Positions 1-5,849 of a stretch of DNA of 7,097 nucleotides are shown one piece after another. Each line of letters starts with the position of its first letter. Positions within the stretch are counted from its first letter, which is position 1. Position numbers and translations under genes: made by a program. The notes under the pieces were generated by a model. It worked only from the letters and a program-made list of their open reading frames with translations. It was not told where the DNA came from and did no database searches. This DNA comes from Chloroflexota bacterium (GTDB lineage Bacteria; Chloroflexota; Limnocylindria; Limnocylindrales; CSP1-4), in assembly GCA_021790375.1 (NCBI GenBank), contig JAJYEB010000095.1:1-7097 (forward strand), read 5' to 3'.

Positions 1-1613
1 TGGCCCGTCTCGCGGCGGACCAGCGCGCGGCGGCGACCGCTCCGCCCGGTCCGGTGCTGTGCGTCGCCCCGGCCGGGAGCGGGAAGACGACGACACTGGT
101 CGCGCGGGTGGCCTGGCTCGTCGAGACGGGGACGTCGCCCGAGGCGATCTGCGCAGTCACGTTCAACAAACGCGCGGCCGACGAACTCGGCGAACGCGTC
201 GCGGCGGCGCTCGAACCGCTCGGCCATCCACCCGACACGATTCGCGTCCGGACCTTCCACGCGCTGGCACGCGAGATCCTCAAGGATGCCGGCCGGCCCG
301 TCGAGCCGCTCGTGGACCGGCGGGCCCTGCTGCGAGAGCTCGAGGGGGAGCTCTCGCCGGCCGATCTCCAGCGGCTCGACGATGGGTTCTCACGCCTCAA
401 GCTCGACCTGTCGGTCGACACCGCGCGGATGGCCGACGAAGTCCGGGCCGCCGAGGCCCGGGGCGAGCCCGCCGGACCCGTGGTGCAGGCGTTCCTGCGG
501 TATGAATCCGCGCTCGGCGAGAAGGGCGCGCTGGACTTCGACGACCTGGTCCGGCGCGCACTGGTCGCGCTGGCGGCCGACCCGGTCCTGCTCACCCGCT
601 GGCGTCGCCGCTGCGCCCAGCTGCTGGTGGACGAGGTGCAGGACGTGGACCGCAGCCAGCTTCGGCTCGCCCTGCTCCTGGCCGCCCCGGCCAACCACGT
701 GTTCCTGGTGGGGGACGACGACCAGACCATCTACGCCTGGCGCCTGGCGGACGTGCGCCGCGTCCTGGACCTCGCCGCCTCCCTTCCCGGCCTGCGGCGC
801 GTCGACCTGGTGACCAATTACCGCTGCCCGCCGTCGGTCGTCGCCCGGGCCGTCCGGCTGGTGGAGCACAATCACGAGCGCTTCGCCAAGACGATCCGCG
901 CGGGACCGTCGGCAAGCGGTCGGCTGTTCCTCGCGCCGGACCCCGGCGACGACGTCGCGCGTGCCCGGCGCCTGTTCCGCGAGTGGCACGCACCGGATGG
1001 CGAGACGCGCGCCATCCTGGCCAGGACCAACGCGGAACTCGCGCCGTACGCGGCGGTCGCGCTCGAGTGCGGGATTCCGTACCGCGCGGCCGACGACGGT
1101 CTGCTGCTGGACGACCCGTCCGTCGTCGAGCTGCTCGAGGCCGTTTCCGGACCGGGAGCCGCGCCACTGCTCGAACGTCTTCAGCTCGCGCGCGCCGCCT
1201 CCGGCCCGGACGGATCCCGCGCGGCCGCCGCTCTGCTCTCCTGGGCACCCGGCCACGCGGACGCGGCCGGGCTCGCGGCCGCCGTCGCCGAGGCGAGGAG
1301 ACGCCGGACGGCCATCCGCCGGGACGACGCGCCGCTCCTGCTGGCCACGGCACACGGCACCAAGGGCCTCGAGTTCGATCACGTGGTGGTGGTCGGCCTG
1401 GACGAGGGGCGCTTCCCGAGCGCGCGGAGCGTCGAGGAGTCGGACGACCCCGAGCGGACCCTGGAAGAGGAGCGCCGGCTCGCCTACGTCGCGTGGACCC
1501 GGGCGCGCCGCTCGCTCACCCTCGTCTACGACCCGGACGCGCCGTCGCAGTTCCTGCGCGAGGCGTTCACGCAGGCCGAACTCACAGGCCCAGCACGTCC
1601 CGCACGGTCTTGA
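1..1613 (+). CDS. UvrD/Rep-family SF1 ATP-dependent DNA helicase (5' partial, compact form)
   Basis: Superfamily 1A 3'-5' DNA helicase, expected to unwind or translocate on DNA using ATP during repair or replication restart. The frame is open from base 3 and begins with a Q-motif-like stretch (LAADQRAAAT). The GTG at 54 is therefore internal and the true start lies left of the window. Numbering from that valine as residue 1: Walker A APAGSGKT (5-12); motif Ia TFNKRAADE (36-44); Ib TFHALA (67-72); motif II DEVQD (193-197); motif III GDDDQTIYAWR (220-230); motif IV NYRCP (255-259); motif V ATAHGTKGLEF (431-441); motif VI AYVAWTRAR (477-485). All catalytic motifs look intact. Only about 175 residues separate motifs IV and V, against roughly 280 in E. 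coli UvrD, so the 2B subdomain is much reduced. About 536 residues are visible against about 720 for UvrD. The last 32 bp overlap the convergent HD gene. Which member of the UvrD family it is cannot be settled here. Confidence 0.93.
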   Translation, partial: ARLAADQRAAATAPPGPVLCVAPAGSGKTTTLVARVAWLVETGTSPEAICAVTFNKRAADELGERVAAALEPLGHPPDTIRVRTFHALAREILKDAGRPVEPLVDRRALLRELEGELSPADLQRLDDGFSRLKLDLSVDTARMADEVRAAEARGEPAGPVVQAFLRYESALGEKGALDFDDLVRRALVALAADPVLLTRWRRRCAQLLVDEVQDVDRSQLRLALLLAAPANHVFLVGDDDQTIYAWRLADVRRVLDLAASLPGLRRVDLVTNYRCPPSVVARAVRLVEHNHERFAKTIRAGPSASGRLFLAPDPGDDVARARRLFREWHAPDGETRAILARTNAELAPYAAVALECGIPYRAADDGLLLDDPSVVELLEAVSGPGAAPLLERLQLARAASGPDGSRAAAALLSWAPGHADAAGLAAAVAEARRRRTAIRRDDAPLLLATAHGTKGLEFDHVVVVGLDEGRFPSARSVEESDDPERTLEEERRLAYVAWTRARRSLTLVYDPDAPSQFLREAFTQAELTGPARPARS

Positions 1614-2148
1614 GCCCTTCCACCACGTTCGCGACGTGCTCCTCGAACGGCACCCCGAGCTCCTCGGCCCCCCTGACCAGCTGGTCGCGCGGCACCTGCC
1701 GGGCAAAGCCCTTGTCCCGCATCTTCTTCGTCACGGCCCGTGCATCGACCTCGTCCAGGCTGCGATTCGGCCGCACGTACGCCACCGCGATGACGAAGCC
1801 GCTCATCTCGTCGCAGGCGTACACGGTCTTCGCCAGCAGGCTGGTCCGGGGCACGCCGGTGTGGTCGCCGTGGCCGAGCACCGCCTCGACGAGATCGGCG
1901 GGATATCCGAGGCGGCGCAGCTCCTCCGCGCCCCGCATCGGGTGCGTGTCCGGGTAGCGCTCGTAGTCGAAATCGTGGAGCAGCCCGGCCGCCCGCCAGG
2001 TCTGCAGCTCATCGCCGGCGATCCCGAACCGTTGCTCGCCGTACCAGGCCACGCACGCCTCGACCGCCAGGCCGTGCCGCCGGAGCGCATCGCTCGGCGT
2101 CCACTCGCACAGGAGCGCCCAGGCGTCCTCGCGTGAGGGTCCGCTCAC
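1582..2148 (-). CDS. HD-domain metal-dependent hydrolase, COG2316-like
   Basis: Predicted HD-superfamily phosphohydrolase of 188 residues, presumably cytosolic; the substrate is unknown. The metal-ligand pattern is visible: H25 (LRRHGLAVE), H58-D59 (GLLHDFDYE), H93 and H96 (GHGDHTG), and D113 (YACDEMSGF). The pattern HSLAVEA, GLLHDxDYE, RTSLLxKxVYAxDExxG, VRPxxSLDEV, then K-F-A-V-R and GAEELG near the C-terminus matches my memory of the uncharacterised COG2316 hydrolases along the full length. The GTG start at 2148 is chosen because GAGGG sits four bases upstream and an in-frame stop lies 27 bases upstream of it, with no other start codon between. The start lies within a 20-bp tandem duplication and overlaps the stop of a 7-codon leader ORF. 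Its 3' end overlaps the convergent helicase by 32 bp. The LysM gene lies about 100 bp upstream on the same strand. Confidence 0.88.
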   Translation of the reverse strand: MSGPSREDAWALLCEWTPSDALRRHGLAVEACVAWYGEQRFGIAGDELQTWRAAGLLHDFDYERYPDTHPMRGAEELRRLGYPADLVEAVLGHGDHTGVPRTSLLAKTVYACDEMSGFVIAVAYVRPNRSLDEVDARAVTKKMRDKGFARQVPRDQLVRGAEELGVPFEEHVANVVEGLKTVRDVLGL

Positions 2149-2182
2149 GCCGCCCTCACCCTGCTCACGCCGCCCTCACTCT
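2143..2182. repeat. Two-copy 20-bp tandem repeat over the HD gene start
   Basis: Unit 1 is 2143-2162 and unit 2 is 2163-2182. They differ at one base (2160 C, 2180 T). Each unit, read on the minus strand, carries a GAGGG ribosome-binding sequence followed by CGGC and GTGAGC, so ribosome site and start codon are duplicated. Only the inner copy is in frame with the HD protein, because 20 is not a multiple of three. Confidence 0.85.
2145..2168 (-). other. Possible 7-codon leader ORF coupled to the HD gene
   Basis: A GTG at 2168 opens a frame of seven codons (VSRVRAA) ending in a TGA that overlaps the GTG of the HD gene as GTGA. It is preceded by the same GAGGG-CGGC context as the HD start, because both lie in duplicated sequence. 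It could couple translation of the HD gene to terminating ribosomes, or be a chance by-product of the duplication. There is no evidence that it is translated. Confidence 0.25.
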
Positions 2183-2249
2183 GCGCGGCCCGCGCCGCGG
2201 CGCCGAGTCGGACCCGATGGCGTCCCCATGCTGCGCCAGGAAGCGGCCG

Positions 2250-2585
2250 TCACGGCGTCGGGATCGTCAGCTTCTCGCCGATCTTGAGCACGTTCGGATC
2301 CTTGAGCTGCGGGTTGGCGTCCTGCAGCGCCTTGAGCGTGATCTTGTGCCGCTGGGCGATGGCCCACAGCGTGTCGCCCTTCTTGACCGTGTACGTGGTG
2401 CCGCCGGTCGCCGGCGCCACGGACGGCACGGGGGTCGGTGTGGGGAGCGGCGCTGCCGACGGTACCGCGAAGGACGCGGCGGGCGCGACCGACGCCGGAG
2501 GTTGGCTCGGGGAGGCCGCCGACCCGCCGCATGCGGTCACCGTTGCCAGGAGCGCCACCGCAACCAGAGCCGCACGGACACGCAT
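2250..2585 (-). CDS. LysM-domain lipoprotein
   Basis: Small secreted lipoprotein of 111 residues predicted to bind peptidoglycan or another N-acetylglucosamine-containing polymer. Residues 1-18 form a lipoprotein signal peptide (two arginines, then a hydrophobic run ending VTA) with a lipobox cysteine at C19 followed by GGS. Residues 20-62 are a Pro/Ala/Ser/Thr-rich linker. Residues 65-109 form one LysM domain: YTVKKGDTLWAIAQRH, then a helix, NPQLKDPNVL and KIGEKLTIP. The protein ends directly after the LysM domain, so there is no catalytic domain. The ATG at 2585 is preferred over the longer frame starting at 2639 because GGAGG lies six bases upstream and the signal peptide begins right there. 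The 114-bp gap to the MFS gene suggests it may have its own promoter. Its partner or function beyond wall binding is unknown. Confidence 0.9.
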   Translation of the reverse strand: MRVRAALVAVALLATVTACGGSAASPSQPPASVAPAASFAVPSAAPLPTPTPVPSVAPATGGTTYTVKKGDTLWAIAQRHKITLKALQDANPQLKDPNVLKIGEKLTIPTP

Positions 2586-2591
2586 GGCTTC

Positions 2592-2596
2592 CCTCC
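2592..2596 (-). promoter_or_regulatory. Shine-Dalgarno GGAGG of the LysM lipoprotein gene
   Basis: A perfect GGAGG lies six bases before the ATG at 2585. It decides this start over the in-frame GTG or ATG-like starts farther upstream. Confidence 0.8.
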
Positions 2597-2609
2597 GGCA
2601 CCACCACGC

Positions 2610-2631
2610 CGCTCGATCCCGAGCTCGAGCG
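2610..2631 (-). promoter_or_regulatory. Inverted repeat in the LysM gene leader
   Basis: The arms CGCTCGA (2610-2616) and TCGAGCG (2625-2631) are perfect 7-bp complements around an 8-base loop. The hairpin would end 13 bases before the ribosome-binding site. It could be an operator, an mRNA leader hairpin or chance in GC-rich DNA. It lacks a T tract on either strand, so it is not a typical terminator. Confidence 0.3.
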
Positions 2632-2644
2632 CTGCGCATCGACC

Positions 2645-2673
2645 AGTCTAGCCAGCGCGTCCAGCGTCGGCCA
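2645..2673 (-). promoter_or_regulatory. Weak candidate sigma-70-type promoter before the LysM gene
   Basis: On the minus strand, TGGCCG (2673-2668) is followed by 17 bases and TAGACT (2650-2645). These match the -35 consensus at three of six positions and the -10 consensus at four of six. A start near 2638 would give a leader of about 50 bases containing the inverted repeat. This is the best candidate in the gap, but the match is weak. Confidence 0.2.
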
Positions 2674-2699
2674 CGTGTCCTGATCCCCCCGCGAATGCC

Positions 2700-3965
2700 T
2701 CAGGCGGCAGGGCTGCGCGCCCGACGTCCGAGCAGGAGCGGCACGCCAACCGCGACCGATCCGGCGGCCAGCAGGCCTCCCGCGGCCGAGAACACCGTGG
2801 CAAGCCCGCCGCCGACCAGCGCCCCGCCGATGGAAGGGCCCACGATCCCCGCCACGTAGAGCGGCAGGTACACCAGGTTCAGCGTCGCCGAGCGTCGCTC
2901 CGCGGAGACCTCGAGCGCAAGCAACCCGAACACCATCGCGCTGACGGCGGCCACGCACGCCGACCAGCCCATCACCACGATCGCCAGCGCGCCCACGCTC
3001 GGCATGAGCGGCATCAGCAGCAACCCGAGGGCACCGCCCGCGAAGGCCACCGCGAGCACCGGCCGGAACCCGAAGCGGTCGCCCAGCGGCCCTGCAACCG
3101 GCGAAGCCAGTCCGCCCACGAGCGCCGCCGTCCCGGTGACGAGCCCGATCGCCCCGGCGAGCCCGCTCCCCTGCCCCACCACGCGCTCGACCAGCAGGGG
3201 CAGGAACGGGTTCGCGATCTGTCGCGCGAGGAACGCCAGGCCGAACACCAGGAACAGCCGCCGTACCGTCGGGTCCTCCAGGACGCCTCGCACCGCGCCG
3301 TAGGCCAGCGAGCGGACGGACCCCTCCGGGACGATCTCGGGCCGGACCTCCCGCGAACCGAACGCCAGGAGCAGCGCGACCCCCACCGAGAGCGCGGCGG
3401 CCAGCCAGTACACGCTGGAGACCGGCATCCCGAGCACGCCGATCATGATCGCGCCCATCCACGGGCCGACCGCCATCCCGACCGGGGAGGTCGCGACAAA
3501 GAGTGCGATCGCCGTCCCGAGGCGCCGGCGTGGCGTCACGTCCCGGATCGCGGCGAGCATCACGCCGGTGTTGCCGAGCTGGAACCCGACCAGCAGGAGG
3601 CTCAGCCCGAGCTGCCACGGTGTCCGGCTGAGCGCGACCGCGGCGAACACCACCGCTTCCACCACCGCGCTGCGGATGATCACCGCCTTGCGGCTGTATT
3701 TGTCGGCCCAGACGCCCCACAGCGGCACGATCGGAAGGCCCAGCACGAACACCAGCGAGCTCAGCACGCCGATCGTGGGACCGATGTCGGCCTTCGGGAC
3801 GTGCATGCCCTGCAGGTAGAGCAGCATGAACGCGAAGACCTGGCTTACGCCGAACGCCTCCACGAAGGATGCGAAGCCGTAGAGGGCGAGCAGCACCACC
3901 CACGACTGCCCGCTCGCCGCGGTGCCGTCGTTCGGCGCATGGGCAGCTGACCGTGCCGCGCTCAC
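2700..3965 (-). CDS. Major facilitator superfamily (MFS) transporter
   Basis: Polytopic inner-membrane secondary transporter of 421 residues, a usual length for a 12-helix MFS protein. The first helix begins around residue 21 (SWVVLLALYG), and hydrophobic segments continue to residue 413. Two symmetry-related motif A loops are visible: GVWADKYSRK (84-93, between helices 2 and 3) and GPLGDRFGF (292-300, between helices 8 and 9). The long central loop (about 204-232) separates the two six-helix halves. The overall character resembles drug or metabolite efflux permeases, but the substrate cannot be read from sequence. The GTG at 3965 is preferred to the upstream GTG at 4049. It overlaps the stop of the preceding 110-residue gene as GTGA, and the extra 28 residues of the longer frame are Arg/Pro-rich and overlap that gene. 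The ribosome site is weak (GAGAG), consistent with coupled translation. Confidence 0.92.
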   Translation of the reverse strand: MSAARSAAHAPNDGTAASGQSWVVLLALYGFASFVEAFGVSQVFAFMLLYLQGMHVPKADIGPTIGVLSSLVFVLGLPIVPLWGVWADKYSRKAVIIRSAVVEAVVFAAVALSRTPWQLGLSLLLVGFQLGNTGVMLAAIRDVTPRRRLGTAIALFVATSPVGMAVGPWMGAIMIGVLGMPVSSVYWLAAALSVGVALLLAFGSREVRPEIVPEGSVRSLAYGAVRGVLEDPTVRRLFLVFGLAFLARQIANPFLPLLVERVVGQGSGLAGAIGLVTGTAALVGGLASPVAGPLGDRFGFRPVLAVAFAGGALGLLLMPLMPSVGALAIVVMGWSACVAAVSAMVFGLLALEVSAERRSATLNLVYLPLYVAGIVGPSIGGALVGGGLATVFSAAGGLLAAGSVAVGVPLLLGRRARSPAA

Positions 3966-4294
3966 CTCTCGCTCGCCAGGCGGCGGTCGATCAGGTGCTG
4001 CAGGTGATCGACGGCGTCCCGGAGTCGCCGAGCCTCGTCGGACGGCCACGCGTCCAGGATGGAGTCGCGCGCGCCGAATGCGGCCCGGGCCCGCCGGGCC
4101 GCGAGGAGGAGATCGGCACGATCACCGTCCTCGAACACCGGCACCAGCGGCTCCAGGAAGGCCACCCAGCGTTCATGGCCCAGGGCGCCGAGCGCCACGA
4201 CGGCGCCGCGCACCAGCCGGGCCAGCTCGAGCGCAGCCTCGTCGAGCACCGGGTCCTGCCAGCGGGGGGGGCCGGCCTTCGGGCGGGGACTCAC
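3962..4294 (-). CDS. Small helical protein of unknown function, coupled to the MFS gene
   Basis: I do not recognise this 110-residue protein. It has no signal peptide or membrane span. After a Pro-rich start (to about residue 15) it is mostly predicted alpha-helical: DEAALELARLVRGAVVAL, then HERWVAFLEPLVPVF, a basic LLLAARRARAAFG segment, and a C-terminal DEARRLRDAVDHLQHLIDRR helix. The GTG start at 4294 has no clear ribosome-binding site. An in-frame GTG at 4249 (residue 16), preceded by AGGA, is a plausible alternative and would remove the Pro-rich stretch and the C8 homopolymer that encodes it. Its TGA overlaps the GTG of the MFS gene, so the two are probably translated together and it might assist or regulate the transporter. 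A gap of 58 bp separates it from the upstream DUF6941-like gene. Confidence 0.7.
   Translation of the reverse strand: MSPRPKAGPPRWQDPVLDEAALELARLVRGAVVALGALGHERWVAFLEPLVPVFEDGDRADLLLAARRARAAFGARDSILDAWPSDEARRLRDAVDHLQHLIDRRLASER
4264..4271. repeat. G8/C8 homopolymer near the start of the 110-residue gene
   Basis: Eight consecutive G on the plus strand, read as C8 in the coding strand, encode part of AGPPRW (residues 7-12). Tracts of this length can slip in replication or sequencing. It lies between the two candidate start codons at 4294 and 4249. Confidence 0.9.
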
Positions 4295-4352
4295 GGGCAG
4301 GTTGGGAACGGCGCGGCTCCGCGTGCTCGCCGTGCCCGGGGACGCGCTCGGT

Positions 4353-4811
4353 TCACGCGCGCCCGGTCGGGGGCGGGAACGGGGGGACCACGCCGCTGCC
4401 TGCGGCCGTCGTGCTCCGTTCGAGCGTGAGCGTCATCCGCTTGCGCTCGGAGCCCGCGATCAGGATCCGCAGCGAGTAGTCCCCGGGCTCGGCGAACGTC
4501 AGGTTCCACAGGTCGAGCGCGAACGTGACCGAGGTGTCCCCGCCGCCCGCCGCCCACCCGTCGGCGCGGATCTGCGCCTCGGCGCGCGACAGCTCGGTGC
4601 CGTTGGGGGCGAGCAGCACGAACCGCAGCTCGTGGTCCTGGCCGAGTTCGGCGGCGGTCACGGTGAGCCCGACGACCAGCGCGAGGTGCGGATGCACCAG
4701 CGGAAAGGCCGGGCCCCCGATGCGGGTCACGCCGCCGCCGAGGATGTTGAACTTCTGGCCGGGCCGCGCGTCCGCGGCATCCGCCAGGAAAGCGAAGTCG
4801 ATCTCAGGCAT
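4353..4811 (-). CDS. DUF6941-like small protein of unknown function
   Basis: A 152-residue protein, presumably cytosolic, with no signal peptide or membrane segment. It opens with MPEIDFAFLADAADARPG, then KFNILGGGVTRI and a series of likely beta-strands: HLALVVGLTV (42-51), HELRFVLLAPNGTEL (60-74), DTSVTFALDLWNLTF (92-106) and GDYSLRILIAGSERK (110-124). This gives a beta-sandwich impression. The start 'DFALLaDyA...GK..i.GGG..rI' is the pattern I associate with the uncharacterised DUF6941 family; that assignment is from memory. The C-terminal 20 residues are Pro/Gly-rich and probably disordered. The ATG at 4811 lies nine bases after the GH130 stop, with no Shine-Dalgarno in between. It is most likely co-transcribed with GH130 and read by re-initiating ribosomes. 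A link to sugar metabolism rests on position alone. Confidence 0.8.
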   Translation of the reverse strand: MPEIDFAFLADAADARPGQKFNILGGGVTRIGGPAFPLVHPHLALVVGLTVTAAELGQDHELRFVLLAPNGTELSRAEAQIRADGWAAGGGDTSVTFALDLWNLTFAEPGDYSLRILIAGSERKRMTLTLERSTTAAGSGVVPPFPPPTGRA

Positions 4812-4820
4812 TGGCGGATG

Positions 4821-5849
4821 CTAGCGCGACTGGGCGAACCGGATGACCTCGGAGAGGTGGCCGTGGGCGATGCACACCACCGTGTCGGCGCCGCCGTAGT
4901 AGATCGTGAGCCGGTCCGCCTCGCGATGGACCAGCGCGGCGCAGGGGAACACGACGTTCGGCACGTCCCCCACCTGCTCGTACGGTTCCCGGGGCGACAG
5001 GAGGTAGTCGCGCGCCCGGGCGACGACCTTCCACGGCTGCTCGAGGTCGAGCAGCGCGGCCCCGATCGAGTAGACGAAGCCGTTGCAGGAGGTCAGCACG
5101 CCGTGGTACAGGAGCAGCCAGCCCTCCGGCGTCTCGATCGGGGTCGGGCCGGCGCCGACCTTGGTCGACTGCCAGCTCCACAGCACGGGCGCCATCACAT
5201 GCCGGTGGCGACCCCAGTGGACCAGGTCCGGGCTCTCCGACCAGAAGATGTCGCCGAACGCGGTGTGTCCGGCGTCGCTTGGCCGGCTGAGCATGCCGTA
5301 CGCGCCGCCGATCCGGCGCGGAAACAGGACCCCGTTGCGGTTGAACGGCAGGAACGCGTTGTCCAGCTGGTGGAACGTGTCGAAGTCCCGGGTGTAGCCG
5401 ATCCCGACGGTGGGTCCGTGGTAGCCGTTGCACCAGGTCACGTAGTAGCGGTCCTCGAGCCAGGTAACCCGGGGGTCGTAGGCGTGCTCGAAGGCGCCCT
5501 GGATCTCCGCTGCCCGGTCATCGGCGGGTCGGAAGACGATGGGGTCCGGGTCGATCCGCCACGCGACTCCATCGCGGCTGCGCCCGGCGTGAAGGTTCAT
5601 CAGGCGGGTCCGGTCGTCGACGCGGAACACCCCGGCGAACCCGGTCCCGAAGGGCACCACGGCCGAGTTGAAGATGCTGTTCGACCGTGGCAGCTGGTCC
5701 CGCCGAATGATCGGGTTGCGGCTGGAACGCCAGAGCACATCGGTGGAGCCGGCGGGCCGCTCCTCCCAGGGAATCGGGGCGGGCGCGGGCACTGGCCCGG
5801 CACCCTGAGCGTCTCCGGCGCGGGGCGTGTCGCCGGACCGCCTCGTCAC
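4821..5849 (-). CDS. GH130 family glycoside phosphorylase (beta-mannoside phosphorylase-like)
   Basis: A 342-residue five-bladed beta-propeller glycosidase of family GH130, whose members mostly phosphorolyse beta-mannosides (Man-Glc, manno-oligosaccharides, Man-GlcNAc) to mannose 1-phosphate; some are beta-1,2-mannosidases. Visible landmarks: NPII (45-48), FNSAVV (60-65), DPR with the likely catalytic D125 (YDPRVTW), NGVLFPRRI (172-180), LSRP with R189, STKVGAGPTPIET with K230, GWLLLYHG with H249, YSIGAALLDLE (260-270), and GDVPNVVFPC (294-303). The basic residues R189, K230 and H249 fall where phosphate ligands sit in characterised phosphorylases, so phosphorolysis is favoured over hydrolysis (inference). 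The GTG at 5849 is chosen because it overlaps the GH1 stop as GTGA and GGGAGG lies nine bases upstream; a longer frame reaching 6008 would run inside GH1 and has non-family sequence. There is no signal peptide, so it should act in the cytoplasm. Confidence 0.9.
   Translation of the reverse strand: MTRRSGDTPRAGDAQGAGPVPAPAPIPWEERPAGSTDVLWRSSRNPIIRRDQLPRSNSIFNSAVVPFGTGFAGVFRVDDRTRLMNLHAGRSRDGVAWRIDPDPIVFRPADDRAAEIQGAFEHAYDPRVTWLEDRYYVTWCNGYHGPTVGIGYTRDFDTFHQLDNAFLPFNRNGVLFPRRIGGAYGMLSRPSDAGHTAFGDIFWSESPDLVHWGRHRHVMAPVLWSWQSTKVGAGPTPIETPEGWLLLYHGVLTSCNGFVYSIGAALLDLEQPWKVVARARDYLLSPREPYEQVGDVPNVVFPCAALVHREADRLTIYYGGADTVVCIAHGHLSEVIRFAQSR

Noticed and set aside
390..1706. Long minus-strand open frame (438 codons) opposite the helicase
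   Set aside because: It is antisense to an intact helicase with all motifs, has low-complexity Arg/Gly/Pro composition and shows no recognisable domain. Long spurious frames are expected at this GC content.
2192..2203. Perfect 12-bp palindrome GCGCCGCGGCGC between the LysM and HD genes
   Set aside because: It has no loop and no adjacent T tract, and all-GC palindromes of this size are common by chance in such DNA. It is not supported as a terminator or operator.
2176..3903. Minus-strand 575-codon frame covering the MFS and LysM genes
   Set aside because: It runs out of frame through the MFS gene and the LysM gene, with Arg/Gly-rich non-membrane sequence. The real genes have helices, motif A and a lipobox.
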